Under the pieces are notes generated by a model, which was given only the letters and a program-made list of their open reading frames with translations, was not told the origin of the DNA and searched no databases. Made by a program: the position numbers and the translations under genes. Below are positions 8,469 through 17,369 of a stretch of 64,000 nucleotides of DNA, piece by piece. Within the stretch, counting starts at the first letter, position 1; each line of letters starts with the position of its first letter. Location of the stretch: assembly GCA_903970465.1 (NCBI GenBank), contig CAJCIO010000038.1, positions 1 to 64,000 of the forward strand. Direction: 5' to 3'. Origin of the DNA: Gammaproteobacteria bacterium (GTDB taxonomy: Bacteria; Pseudomonadota; Gammaproteobacteria; Pseudomonadales; Pseudomonadaceae).

Positions 8469-8533
8469 CTAACAATTTTGAAGCAAAAACCCCAATCCCT
8501 AACGATTTTGAAGCCCCCCTAAGCATTTTGAAG
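8469..8533 (+). repeat. Three-copy 15-bp direct-repeat array downstream of fic
   Basis: Copies start at 8469, 8499 and 8519. They match CTAACAATTTTGAAG with 0, 1 and 2 mismatches, in the same orientation as the upstream array and with the same 30/20-bp spacing. The last copy overlaps the final codons and stop of the gene on the opposite strand. The array begins 8 nt after the fic stop codon. Confidence 0.9.
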
Positions 8534-9010
8534 CACCCCACCCCCTTGAAAGTGCCCCAACGAAAACCCATCCACAGCCGCCACTTTGCCGCGCCACAAC
8601 ATGCCGTCAGGCGACACCGGCCCTTGATGCCCGGTATACACCCGCGCATCGCGCACATGGATGTACTGCGCGGCCGGGTCTTCCTCTTTACCCGTCGATT
8701 CATCAAACCCACGCACCAGCGCGCGGATGCTCTCGGCATCGCTGCTGCCTGCATCGGCGAAGGGTTTGGCGAACTGTTCCGCCAGCAGATGGAAATAGGT
8801 CTGGGGCGATATCAACAAGCCCGACACCAGATGCCCGCGCACCGACAAGGTGATGCCTACTTCCAGATTGGCCTGGCTGGCCACGCGCACGAACCATTGC
8901 AGCAACCAGTCGACCTGGCGGCCATCCCACTCCATCTTGGTGAACGCGGGGTCGGCAAGGGGTTCGGGAGCAGGCGGCGCGGCGGCGAGTTTGGTGTTGA
9001 TCTTGGACAT
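8519..9010 (-). CDS. GvpU-like (gas vesicle accessory) family protein
   Basis: A 163-aa cytosolic protein. The central segment WLLQWFVRVASQANLEVGIT, followed by VRGHLVSGLLIS and YFHLLAEQFAKPF, resembles small proteins labelled GvpU in proteobacteria. YIHVRDARVY and MLWRGKVAAVDGFSLG are further family-like blocks. Pseudomonads do not make gas vesicles, and no other gvp gene is present, so the name marks homology rather than function. A good GGAG precedes the ATG at 9010; an upstream in-frame start is less likely. The last five codons and the stop are encoded inside the third repeat of the array at 8469-8533, so the original C-terminus may have been replaced when that array arrived. Confidence 0.55.
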   Translation of the reverse strand: MSKINTKLAAAPPAPEPLADPAFTKMEWDGRQVDWLLQWFVRVASQANLEVGITLSVRGHLVSGLLISPQTYFHLLAEQFAKPFADAGSSDAESIRALVRGFDESTGKEEDPAAQYIHVRDARVYTGHQGPVSPDGMLWRGKVAAVDGFSLGHFQGGGVLQNA

Positions 9011-9101
9011 GGTGGAGCTCCGTTCCATAGATTGACTTCCTTTCTATAGAACACCCCGGGGCAGAGGGCAATGCATGGCGCGACCGGCGGGCAATCTGCA
9101 G

Positions 9102-10724
9102 CTAGCGCCCGCCGGTCTCGATCATGCTGCCCAGCTCTTCAATAGTGAACGGCTTGCGCAACACCGCAACACCCGGGCCGACGGCGGCTTCGAGCTGCTC
9201 GGAGTCGGAAAAGCCACTGACAAAGATGATCGGCAGGTGCCGATGTTTCTGACGCACGGCGGTGGCGACTTCAGCGCCGTTGAGATGTGGCATGGCGAAG
9301 TCCAGCAGCAACACGTCGGGCAGCACCTGCTCCAGGCGCTGCAGGCCGTCGAAGCCGTTGTCGGACTCGTGCACCTCGTGGCCCAGCACTTCGAGCATGT
9401 CGATGATCACCCGACGCACCTCGTGATCGTCGTCGATCAGCAAAATCCTTTTACCAGGAACCGCATAGCCGTCATGGGTCCGGGCTGCGGGTTCGGCCTT
9501 GACTGCGCGCAAGTGCGTGCACGGCAGCGCCAGGTACACACGAGTGCCCTCGCCCACCGCCGACTCTATATGCACCCGTCCATGGGACTGCTCGACGATA
9601 CTCTGCACCTGCGCCAGCCCCAGGCCCGTGCCCGCGCCAATGTCCTTAGTTGTGAAGAACGGATTGAAGGCGCTCAGGCGCACCTCTTCGCTCATGCCGC
9701 TGCCGGTGTCGGCGATGCACACCTGCATGGCATCCGGCACCAGCGCAGTGCCGGGTATGAAGAGGGTGCTGATAGACAGTTCACCGCCGGCCGGCATGGC
9801 GTCCCGGGCATTGATGCCAAGGTTGAGGATCGCCAGCTCCAGCTGGGTCGGGTCGCTGAGCACATAGTGCTGCGCGGGCTCCAGATCAAGGCGGATGCGA
9901 ATCCCGGTGCCCAAGGTGCGCACCAGCAAATCGGTCATCTCGCCGATCACTTCGTTGATGACCAGCGGCTTGAGCTCGAGCTTCTGCGAACGGGAAAACG
10001 CCAGCAACTGCGCGGTCAACTTGGCTCCGCGATCGGCGGCCTTGAGCCCGGCTTCGGCCCAATGGCCAACCCGTGGCGAATCGCTGCGGCGCAGGATCAA
10101 ATCAAGGCTGCCCTTGATGCCCTGCAGCAGGTTGTTGAAGTCGTGGGCCAGGCCGCCGGTGAGCTGGCCCACGGCTTCCATTTTCTGCGCCTGACTGAGG
10201 CGCGCTTCCATGGCGCGTTGTTCGGTGAGGTCGGTGACGACCCCGCAAACGATCGGCGTACCCGGGAACTCCTGATTCAAGCCGCGGAACGACAGGTAGA
10301 CCGGCACTGACACACCCGCAGGCGTGATCAGGTTGAATTCGGCGCGCATTGCCTCGCTGGAACTGGCCTGCAAAAACTCCTCGAACCGTGGCCGATCGGC
10401 GGCAACGACGCCATCCGCGAATGCTTGGCCGACCACCTGTTCCAGCGGCCGTTGAAGGATCTGCCCGAGGCGATCGTTGCCGTACAGCACCATACCTTCG
10501 GGCGACATGGAAACGGCGCCTTCCTGCATCTGCTCGACCAAGGTGCGATAGGGCCGATCGGCGCTTTCAAGGGTATAAACGCTGACGCCCTCACCATCAT
10601 CGATGCACAGCGCATCCACGGCGCCGCTACGAATCGCTTCGAGGGTCTCGTCGGCCTCGCGCAGTTTTTCCGCAAGCTGCTCGATGTACTGCGCATCGCT
10701 CAGCCCCGGCGCACGTTCGATCAT
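9102..10724 (-). CDS. KaiC-operon hybrid sensor histidine kinase/response regulator
   Basis: A 540-aa cytosolic hybrid kinase, last gene of the kai operon. A short N-terminal coiled region is followed by a PAS domain (about 60-165), a HisKA helix LAHDFNNLLQ with His194, a HATPase domain with DTGSGM and GTGLGL, and a C-terminal receiver domain (about 420-535, ILLIDDD and acceptor Asp475 in LLLDFAMP). Its ATG overlaps the stop of the upstream kaiB (ATGA), so the four genes are translationally coupled. By analogy with SasA/CikA in cyanobacteria, this is the likely reader of KaiB-KaiC state, although it lacks the KaiB-like sensor domain of SasA. Confidence 0.88.
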   Translation of the reverse strand: MIERAPGLSDAQYIEQLAEKLREADETLEAIRSGAVDALCIDDGEGVSVYTLESADRPYRTLVEQMQEGAVSMSPEGMVLYGNDRLGQILQRPLEQVVGQAFADGVVAADRPRFEEFLQASSSEAMRAEFNLITPAGVSVPVYLSFRGLNQEFPGTPIVCGVVTDLTEQRAMEARLSQAQKMEAVGQLTGGLAHDFNNLLQGIKGSLDLILRRSDSPRVGHWAEAGLKAADRGAKLTAQLLAFSRSQKLELKPLVINEVIGEMTDLLVRTLGTGIRIRLDLEPAQHYVLSDPTQLELAILNLGINARDAMPAGGELSISTLFIPGTALVPDAMQVCIADTGSGMSEEVRLSAFNPFFTTKDIGAGTGLGLAQVQSIVEQSHGRVHIESAVGEGTRVYLALPCTHLRAVKAEPAARTHDGYAVPGKRILLIDDDHEVRRVIIDMLEVLGHEVHESDNGFDGLQRLEQVLPDVLLLDFAMPHLNGAEVATAVRQKHRHLPIIFVSGFSDSEQLEAAVGPGVAVLRKPFTIEELGSMIETGGR

Positions 10725-11050
10725 TCTTCGCCCTCCGCGACGATCTCCAGCGCCTGGCGCAATTTCACGCTGTCCGAAAGATCACCGATCAGCAGCCGCC
10801 GCGGTGCGGGCAGCAGTTTGATGAGCGTCGGCACCGCGATGATCTGCGCCTCCTTGGCGGCTGAAGGGTTGTGGTAGATATCGATGACTTCAAGGCTATA
10901 GCGATCGCGCAGATAGCGATCGCACATCAGCCGCAGATTGTGGATCGCTCGGGTCGAACGCGGACTGTTGCCAGACACATAAAGCCGCAATACGCAGAAT
11001 GCCTCGTCGCCGTCGGGCGCCGTCAGGGGGGCACTCGCAAAGTCGCTCAC
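10721..11050 (-). CDS. kaiB: KaiB-family clock protein (second copy)
   Basis: A 109-aa KaiB-like protein of the thioredoxin-related fold. The first strand and helix read [20 protein letters not shown], then [20 protein letters not shown] and [16 protein letters not shown], the three conserved blocks of KaiB. It starts with GTG overlapping the stop of the other kaiB (GTGA) and its own stop overlaps the kinase start. In known systems KaiB switches fold and binds the N-terminal ring of KaiC. The two copies here are clearly different in sequence, so they probably do different jobs. Confidence 0.88.
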   Translation of the reverse strand: MSDFASAPLTAPDGDEAFCVLRLYVSGNSPRSTRAIHNLRLMCDRYLRDRYSLEVIDIYHNPSAAKEAQIIAVPTLIKLLPAPRRLLIGDLSDSVKLRQALEIVAEGEE

Positions 11051-11379
11051 GTTTTTGACTCTTTACGGATATCCAGTCCTACCAACACCTTGTCGGTGTT
11101 GGAGAGGTCGCCGATGATTTTCACCAAGGGGGTGGGCAGGTGCCGCACCAGCGTCGGCAAGGCGAGGATCTGATCCCCGGCCGCCAGTTGCGGAGTCACC
11201 AACAGGTCGATGATTTCAATGGTGTACGCGCCCGCCAGGTACTCCTCGCAGATGCGCTTGAGATTGCGCAGGGCAGTCACCGACTTGGGTGTTTGCCCGG
11301 CGACGTAAAGGCGCAGCGAATAATGGCCCTCGACTCCGAGGGCATCGGGGTCGATCGGTTGCACAGTGGTATCGCTCAT
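11047..11379 (-). CDS. kaiB: KaiB-family clock protein (first copy)
   Basis: A 110-aa KaiB-like protein between kaiC and the second kaiB. Family blocks are [60 protein letters not shown]. The residues LVTPQLA at the fold-switching segment are closer to cyanobacterial KaiB than the other copy's HNPSAAK. Its ATG overlaps the kaiC TGA. It should bind KaiC and regulate its phosphorylation or ATPase cycle; there is no kaiA gene in the window. Confidence 0.9.
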   Translation of the reverse strand: MSDTTVQPIDPDALGVEGHYSLRLYVAGQTPKSVTALRNLKRICEEYLAGAYTIEIIDLLVTPQLAAGDQILALPTLVRHLPTPLVKIIGDLSNTDKVLVGLDIRKESKT

Positions 11380-13079
11380 TCCGTAGCCCCCCGGGCCTGC
11401 ACCAGGCGCTGGCGGACATCGTCGTCGGAGATCAACTGGCGCGACTCGTCATCCAGCAGCGCGTTTTCTTCCAGCTCTTCGGCCTCCAACGCCTCGCGCA
11501 TTTCGGCGATCTTACGCTCCAGCAACGTGCGGTTCTTTTCCTTCTCACGGCGGCGCTGCTCGACCAGCTGTTTGCGCACATCCGCCTCGCGGTGCTCACG
11601 GGCTTCCTGATTGAGCCGTGCGGAGCCGGTAAGCACGCCATGAGGGCCGATATACGGGCGCACCAGGGTGATGCCGTTGCTGTCGATATGGTATTCGCGC
11701 ACCTGGTTGGAGTGCCCCATACCGCGCGCTTTGAGCACGTAGAGCAAACGGTTGTGCTCGCCATCGGCCTCGACCATGCCGAGCGAAATCCACACATCCA
11801 TCAGGGAAGAGACCTCGCGATCAAGGCCTTGGGCACGTGCCTTGGCCTCGGAGAGGCTGAAGAAGATGGCCGTGATGTTGTGTTCCTTGAGCAAATCGAC
11901 CAGACGCAGCAGCGTAGCGTGCACCTCTGATTCCGGCCCGCGGAACGCCGAGATCGGGTCGATCACTACGGCGTGCGGCTTGAACGCCATAATCTCGCGG
12001 TACATCCGCGCCAAGTGCACCTCCAGGCCATACAGGCTGGGACGTGCCGACTCGACCCGCAGCAGGCCGCTGTCGATGTAAGTCTTGAGGTTCAGGCCGA
12101 CCGACTCAAGGTTGCGCACCAGTTGGCTTTCTGATTCTTCGAAGGAAAACAGCAGGCAACGCTCATCACGCTTGCAGCACGCATCGATGAAGCTTGCGCC
12201 AAAAGTGGTCTTGCCGGTACCGGCCAGCCCCGAGACCAGCACGCTGGAGCCACGGTAGAAGCCACCGCGGCCGAGCATCCGGTCAAGGCCTTCGATCCCG
12301 CTGGGCACAACCTGCTGGGAAGCCGAGTGGTTCAGCCCAGCCGCCGTGACCGGCAGCACGGTGATGCCAAATTCGTCAATGAAGAACGGGTATTCGTTGG
12401 TGCCATGGGACGAGCCGCGGTACTTGACGACCCGCAGGCGACGGGTGGTGATCTGGTCGACCACACGGTTGTCGAGGAGTATCACGCAGTCGGAGACGTA
12501 TTCTTCGATGCCATAACGGGTGAGTTGGCCATTGCCGCGCTCGCCAGTGATGACGGCGGTAACGCCACGCTCCTTGAGCCAGTAGAACAACCGGCGCAGC
12601 TCCGCACGCAAGATCGCGGTATCGGTAAAACTGGCGAACAGCGCCTCGATGGTGTCCAGCACTACGCGCTTGGCACCGATGGTGTCGATGGCGTAACCGA
12701 GGCGCACGAACAGGCCTTCCAAGTCATATTCGCCGGTCTCTTCGATCTCGCTGCGGTCGATATGCACGTGGTCGATCACGATCTTTTTTTGATCGATCAG
12801 GCCTTGCAGGTCATAGCCCAGCGACGCAACATTGTCGACCAGATCGCGAGGACGTTCCTCGAAGCTCATGAACACGCCCGGCTCGTCATGATCGACGGCG
12901 CCGCGTACCAGAAAGGTCACCCCGAACAGCGTCTTGCCACAACCCGCAGCACCACAGATCAGCGAAGGTCGCCCCGCCGGCAAGCCGCCCAGAGTGATGT
13001 CGTCGAATCCGACGATGCCAGTGGCCACCTTGCTTAACGGTGAGGAATCCGGGTTTAGAACATTGGGGTCAACGGTCAA
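11376..13079 (-). CDS. kaiC: KaiC circadian-clock-type ATPase/kinase with C-terminal coiled coil
   Basis: A 567-aa double-domain RecA-like ATPase. The CI domain has Walker A GAAGCGKT (43-50) and catalytic Glu74/Glu75; the CII domain has GLAGTGKT (284-291) and Glu314/Glu315. The region that holds the S431/T432 phosphosites in Synechococcus reads EVSSLMD here, giving Ser424/Ser425. From about 490 to 550 there is a charged heptad-rich tail, longer than the cyanobacterial A-loop tail, which predicts a coiled-coil pairing of hexamers as described for Rhodobacter KaiC. The start is a TTG with AGGTG seven nt upstream. First gene of the kaiC-kaiB-kaiB-kinase operon; Pseudomonas and Legionella homologues are linked to stress adaptation. 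Confidence 0.93.
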   Translation of the reverse strand: MTVDPNVLNPDSSPLSKVATGIVGFDDITLGGLPAGRPSLICGAAGCGKTLFGVTFLVRGAVDHDEPGVFMSFEERPRDLVDNVASLGYDLQGLIDQKKIVIDHVHIDRSEIEETGEYDLEGLFVRLGYAIDTIGAKRVVLDTIEALFASFTDTAILRAELRRLFYWLKERGVTAVITGERGNGQLTRYGIEEYVSDCVILLDNRVVDQITTRRLRVVKYRGSSHGTNEYPFFIDEFGITVLPVTAAGLNHSASQQVVPSGIEGLDRMLGRGGFYRGSSVLVSGLAGTGKTTFGASFIDACCKRDERCLLFSFEESESQLVRNLESVGLNLKTYIDSGLLRVESARPSLYGLEVHLARMYREIMAFKPHAVVIDPISAFRGPESEVHATLLRLVDLLKEHNITAIFFSLSEAKARAQGLDREVSSLMDVWISLGMVEADGEHNRLLYVLKARGMGHSNQVREYHIDSNGITLVRPYIGPHGVLTGSARLNQEAREHREADVRKQLVEQRRREKEKNRTLLERKIAEMREALEAEELEENALLDDESRQLISDDDVRQRLVQARGATE

Positions 13080-13200
13080 GGGCTATCACCTGAAATAGTC
13101 GGCTCGTAAGGGGCATAGGTGCACAGGCGCACACCGGCTCAAATCATCCGACCGTGGAGTAAAGGAATAAATCCAAGGAAATTATTTAAAATAGTGGCAA

Positions 13201-14154
13201 TCAGCCACGCACCGTTACCCGGTTGCGCCCGGCTTTTTTCGACGCATACAGTGACTGGTCGGCCCATTCGATCAGCTCTTGGTGATCGTTGGCCGACCGC
13301 GCAAGGTCCGCCACCCCGAGGCTGATGGTGAAGCGGATCACCTGCCCTTCGTGCACCACGTTGACGTCCTCCACGGCCTGGCGTAGACGCTCGGCCAGAA
13401 TGAGTGCCCCGGCCTTGTCGGTGTCGGGCAGCAGAATGGCGAACTCTTCGCCGCCATAGCGCCCGCACACGTCAACATCGCGGATGTGGTCACGCACGAT
13501 ATCGGCCACGCACTGGATGACCTTGTCGCCGCCCGGGTGGCCGTAGGTGTCGTTGACGCGCTTGAAGTGATCGATGTCGAACATGATCAACGCTGCGTTA
13601 TGGCCATAACGCAGATGACGGGCGAACTCCAGCTTGAGCGTCTCTTCCCAGTGCCCGCGGTTGTACAGGTTGGTCAGACGGTCGGTACTGGAGAGCTTTT
13701 GCAGCTGATCGTTGACCGACAGCAATTGGCGGCGGTTGGTGGCCACATCGGTGACGTCGTAGATCACCAGGCACAGGTGCTCGACCTTGTTGTTGGGCGA
13801 GCGCAGCGGCAGCAGGGTCGTGTTCTGGTACATGAACACCTCCTGTCCGGTGATCGGTTGGTAATTGTCGAAGTGCACCAGGTACGGCCGCTGCTCCCAG
13901 ATGGTGAACGACGGTGTGCCTAGCGTAGCGACGTTGTCGGCTTTCTTGCTGAACCACTCGCGGTCGACCTCGGGAAACAACTCGAAGAATGAGCGATCGA
14001 CGGCGTCCTTGGGCTGCACCCCAGAGCGATTCTCCATGAAGGTGTTCCACACCTTGATCTGATGATCGCGGTCGAACACCACCACACCCACATCGATACT
14101 TTGGGTGATAGCCAGCAGCCAGTGCAGTTCGGTCAGTTCGATCGAGGTGTTCAT
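13201..14154 (-). CDS. PAS-GGDEF diguanylate cyclase
   Basis: A 317-aa cytosolic enzyme that makes cyclic di-GMP from two GTP. A PAS domain (about 10-140) opens with VGVVVFDRDHQIKVWN, followed by a short signalling helix and a GGDEF domain (about 155-315). The active-site loop is GGEEF at 234-238, and the inhibitory I-site RDVD (225-228) lies five residues before it, so product feedback should operate. It begins 5 nt after the stop of the response-regulator gene and is clearly in one operon with it. It also ends 121 nt upstream of kaiC on the same strand. Confidence 0.93.
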   Translation of the reverse strand: MNTSIELTELHWLLAITQSIDVGVVVFDRDHQIKVWNTFMENRSGVQPKDAVDRSFFELFPEVDREWFSKKADNVATLGTPSFTIWEQRPYLVHFDNYQPITGQEVFMYQNTTLLPLRSPNNKVEHLCLVIYDVTDVATNRRQLLSVNDQLQKLSSTDRLTNLYNRGHWEETLKLEFARHLRYGHNAALIMFDIDHFKRVNDTYGHPGGDKVIQCVADIVRDHIRDVDVCGRYGGEEFAILLPDTDKAGALILAERLRQAVEDVNVVHEGQVIRFTISLGVADLARSANDHQELIEWADQSLYASKKAGRNRVTVRG

Positions 14155-14159
14155 CGGGC

Positions 14160-15188
14160 TCAGTTCATCAGGTAGTCGAGCTTGCCTTCAAGGCGCTCGA
14201 GGGAGTCTTCGGTGAACAGCATCAGCAAGTCGAAGTGGATATTGTGGCCTTCGAGGCTGTAGCTGATCTCGACCGCGAGGGTTTTCTTCCAGCGTGTCTG
14301 GTTGACCTTGATCAGGTCGTCGATGAACTTGTGCTGGCCAAGGATCTGCGGGTGGCTTTGCGAGAACACCACGTCGATCTGTTCGGCAATGCCGCTCAGG
14401 CAGGCGCCGATCAGGATCGACGACAGGTCGAGCAGCATCTCCATGTTGCAGTCGTCGCGACAGGGCCGTTGCATCAGCCGCGCCATGTCGCCCAGATCGC
14501 TGTCGTGGAACATCAACAGCGCCTCGCCAGCGATGCCACCGCCGATATAGCCCTGACAGATGGCCGTGAGGCGATCGCCGCTCTGGGCATCGGCGAGGGC
14601 CATGTGCAGCTCGCCCACTTCGAGAATATTGACGTTGGGCACCGGTAACTGCACGAACACCCCCAGCACCCGCGCCAGCAGGGCGGCGGCGCGGCCCATG
14701 GCGACGTTGACGGTTTCGCGAAACGCGTCCTGGAAGCTGATGCGGCCATCGCTGGTCGGGCGTGCTGGTACCCGTTGCTGAGTCGCGATGGCGTCGGTTT
14801 GCTTGCTCAGCAGGCCGCAGCGATCGAGGACTTTTTTCAGCTCGGCCGGGTCGGCGGGTTTTTTCAGGAAGGCCGTGGCGCCCAACGCCAGCACGCGGCG
14901 CACGGCCTCGTCCTGAATGTCACCGGAGACCACGATGACCCGCGCGCGCAAGCCTTCGGCGCGCATGGCGGCGAGTACTTCGTAGCCGTCCATCTCGGGC
15001 ATGGTGAGGTCGAGCAGCACCACTTGGCCCAGACCACGGCGGATCGCCTCCAGCCCCTCGTGGCCGTTGGTGGCCTGAGTTAACGAAACAGCCCATTGCT
15101 CAGGCAAGGCCCGCAGCAATTGTTTACGCGCCATGTTCGAGTCGTCGCAAATAAGCAGCGGCACGGCGTTGGAAGTAATGGCATTCAT
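14160..15188 (-). CDS. Response regulator with C-terminal CheX/CheC-like domain
   Basis: A 342-aa protein. Residues 1-125 are a receiver domain with the acidic pocket LLICDDSN, phospho-acceptor Asp60 (VLLDLTMPEMDGYE) and the KKPAD lysine. The C-terminal half (about 155-340) resembles the CheX/CheC/FliY fold: GRAAALLARVLGVFVQLPVP, then a helix with LDLSSILIGACLSGIAEQ, which corresponds to the E/S-x2-N phosphatase helix although I cannot assign the catalytic pair with certainty. Such proteins dephosphorylate chemotaxis-type regulators or act on their own receiver. I chose ATG 15188 because the receiver domain begins there; 30 codons upstream remain open without similarity. Co-transcribed with the diguanylate cyclase. 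Confidence 0.82.
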   Translation of the reverse strand: MNAITSNAVPLLICDDSNMARKQLLRALPEQWAVSLTQATNGHEGLEAIRRGLGQVVLLDLTMPEMDGYEVLAAMRAEGLRARVIVVSGDIQDEAVRRVLALGATAFLKKPADPAELKKVLDRCGLLSKQTDAIATQQRVPARPTSDGRISFQDAFRETVNVAMGRAAALLARVLGVFVQLPVPNVNILEVGELHMALADAQSGDRLTAICQGYIGGGIAGEALLMFHDSDLGDMARLMQRPCRDDCNMEMLLDLSSILIGACLSGIAEQIDVVFSQSHPQILGQHKFIDDLIKVNQTRWKKTLAVEISYSLEGHNIHFDLLMLFTEDSLERLEGKLDYLMN

Positions 15189-15548
15189 GACTGAACCGTC
15201 TCGGCTTGGCAGCCCTGGGGCGCAGGCCCTACCTGGGCCCGTGTCTGATTGGCTGACTCTACCTAAAAGACGTGGCACTTTGCCAGTTGATTGACGCTCT
15301 CAGGTACGAAACGCCGCAAATGTCCAGATATCGACAGACTCTTCGCCTGCCGGATCAACGAGGCCGGTGCCCGGGTCTACAATCCTTGCGCCGCCGGTTG
15401 CCCTTGTGAGGCGGTTTTTCAGGTTGTATGATGTCAGTCAACATCGCTTTTCCCAAGTTGCGGAACTCGACAGTGTCGAGCCACTCCACTTGAGGCCTGG
15501 ATCCGGTAAGCTCCGGATCACCCCCGCTAACAGGACAAGGAGACAACA

Positions 15549-17132
15549 ATGCCTGACGTTCTCGGTCAAAATTTCATCGCCGGCACTCGTAGCGCCAGCG
15601 GCGAGCCTAAACTCAAAAGCATCGACGCTTCGACCGGTGAGCCACTGCCGTTCACTTTCTATCAAGCCACCGAAGCCGAAGTCGACACTGCCGCCAAGGC
15701 CGCAGAAGCTGTATTCCCTGAATTCCGTCAACTGAGCCCGACCCGCCGCGCCGAGTTTCTGGACGCCATCGCAGATGAACTCGACGCGCTGGGCGACGAC
15801 TTCGTGGCCATCGTCTGCCAGGAAACCGCCCTGCCCGCCGGTCGTATTCAAGGCGAGCGCGGCCGTACCAGTGGCCAGATGCGCCTGTTCGCCAAGGTTC
15901 TGCGCCGCGGCGACTTCCTCGGTGCCCGTATCGATCTGCCGCTGCCGGAGCGCAAGCCGCTGCCACGCGTCGACCTGCGTCAGGCACGCATCGGCGTGGG
16001 TCCGGTCGCCGTCTTCGGCGCGAGCAACTTCCCGCTGGCGTTCTCCACAGCCGGTGGCGATACCGCTTCGGCACTGGCTGCTGGCTGCCCGGTCGTCGTC
16101 AAGGCTCACAGTGGCCACATGGCCACCGCTGACATGGTCGCCAGCGCCATCGTCCGCGCCGCCGAAAAAACCGGCATGCCTAAAGGCGTGTTCAGCATGA
16201 TCTTCGGTAATGGCGTAGGCGAAAACCTGGTCAAGCATCCATCGATCCAGGCCGTGGGCTTCACCGGCTCGCTTGGCGGCGGTACCGCACTGTGCAAAAT
16301 GGCCGCCGAGCGCCCGACCCCGATCCCGGTATTCGCCGAGATGTCGAGCATCAACCCGGTGGTGATCCTGCCTCAGGCACTCAAAGTGCGCAGCGAAACC
16401 ATCGCCACCGAACTGGCCGCCTCGGTCGTCCTGGGTGCAGGTCAGTTCTGCACCAACCCAGGTGTGGTCATCGGTATCAGCTCGCCTGAATTCAGCCAGT
16501 TCCTCGAGCAGCTGCAAGGTCAGTTCGGCAATCAGAACCCTCAGACCATGCTCAACGCGGGCGGCCTGCGCAGCTACGAAAAAGGCGTGCAGCACTTACT
16601 GTCGCACCCGGGTGTCACCCACCTGGCCGGCAAGGCGCAAGAAGGCAAGCAAGCTCAGGCGCAGCTGTTCAAGGCTGATGTGAGCGTGCTGCTTAGTGGT
16701 GACCCTTTGCTGCAGGAAGAAGTTTTCGGCCCGACCACCCTGGTGATCGAAGTCGCTGACGACGCGCAACTCAAGGACGCCTTGCTGGCCCTGCGTGGTC
16801 AACTGACCGCGACCCTGATCGGCGAGCTCGAAGACCTGCAAACCTACAACTGGCTGGTGCCGGTGCTGGAGCAGAAAGTCGGCCGCATCCTGGTCAACGG
16901 CTACCCGACCGGTGTTGAAGTATCGGACGCCATGGTTCACGGCGGCCCGTTCCCAGCGACGTCCGATTCGCGGGGTACCTCGGTGGGTACTTTGGCGATC
17001 GATCGCTATTTGCGCCCGATCTGCTACCAGAACTACCCCGATGCACTGTTGCCCCCGGCCCTGCAAAATGCCAACCCGCTGGGCCTGCAGCGCCTGGTCA
17101 ATGGTGAGTGGAGCTCGCTGCCGATTGCCTGA
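15549..17132 (+). CDS. 2,5-dioxovalerate (alpha-ketoglutaric semialdehyde) dehydrogenase
   Basis: A 527-aa NAD(P)-dependent aldehyde dehydrogenase of the KGSADH group, which oxidises 2-oxoglutarate semialdehyde to 2-oxoglutarate at the end of glucarate/galactarate, L-arabinose or hydroxyproline breakdown. The cofactor region has GASNFPLAFST and Lys185, the general base is Glu264 (FAEMSSINP) and the nucleophile Cys301 (GAGQFCTNPG). The family usually sits beside a sugar-acid dehydratase; here it is alone, and a galactarate/altronate-type dehydratase lies 38 kb away. AAGGAG precedes the ATG, and a strong intrinsic terminator follows. Confidence 0.9.
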   Translation: MPDVLGQNFIAGTRSASGEPKLKSIDASTGEPLPFTFYQATEAEVDTAAKAAEAVFPEFRQLSPTRRAEFLDAIADELDALGDDFVAIVCQETALPAGRIQGERGRTSGQMRLFAKVLRRGDFLGARIDLPLPERKPLPRVDLRQARIGVGPVAVFGASNFPLAFSTAGGDTASALAAGCPVVVKAHSGHMATADMVASAIVRAAEKTGMPKGVFSMIFGNGVGENLVKHPSIQAVGFTGSLGGGTALCKMAAERPTPIPVFAEMSSINPVVILPQALKVRSETIATELAASVVLGAGQFCTNPGVVIGISSPEFSQFLEQLQGQFGNQNPQTMLNAGGLRSYEKGVQHLLSHPGVTHLAGKAQEGKQAQAQLFKADVSVLLSGDPLLQEEVFGPTTLVIEVADDAQLKDALLALRGQLTATLIGELEDLQTYNWLVPVLEQKVGRILVNGYPTGVEVSDAMVHGGPFPATSDSRGTSVGTLAIDRYLRPICYQNYPDALLPPALQNANPLGLQRLVNGEWSSLPIA

Positions 17133-17154
17133 TCAGGGACGGTAGCGTGATCTG

Positions 17155-17188
17155 AAAAACGGCGCAGCTCACCCTGCGCCGTTTTTTT
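17155..17188 (+). terminator. Intrinsic terminator after the semialdehyde dehydrogenase
   Basis: A GC-rich stem (CGGCGCAG pairing with CTGCGCCG, extended by five A:T pairs) with a 6-nt loop and a run of seven T. Confidence 0.93.
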
Positions 17189-17369
17189 ATGCTCTGTTTT
17201 TTTATGACAATTGCGTGAAGACATTCAGTTCGCAAAAAAATTCATCTATATGATTAAGCTTTTCTAAAAGCCGCCGATACGCCGTTTACAGACTGCTCGC
17301 TCGGCTGAAAAACACAAAAAATCTCTCCAGCGAACAACCACACGGATGCTTTGTTTCTGGAGAAACACC

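Noticed and set aside
8519-9010. GvpU-like gene as part of a gas vesicle cluster
   Set aside because: No gvpA or other gas vesicle gene is present in the window.
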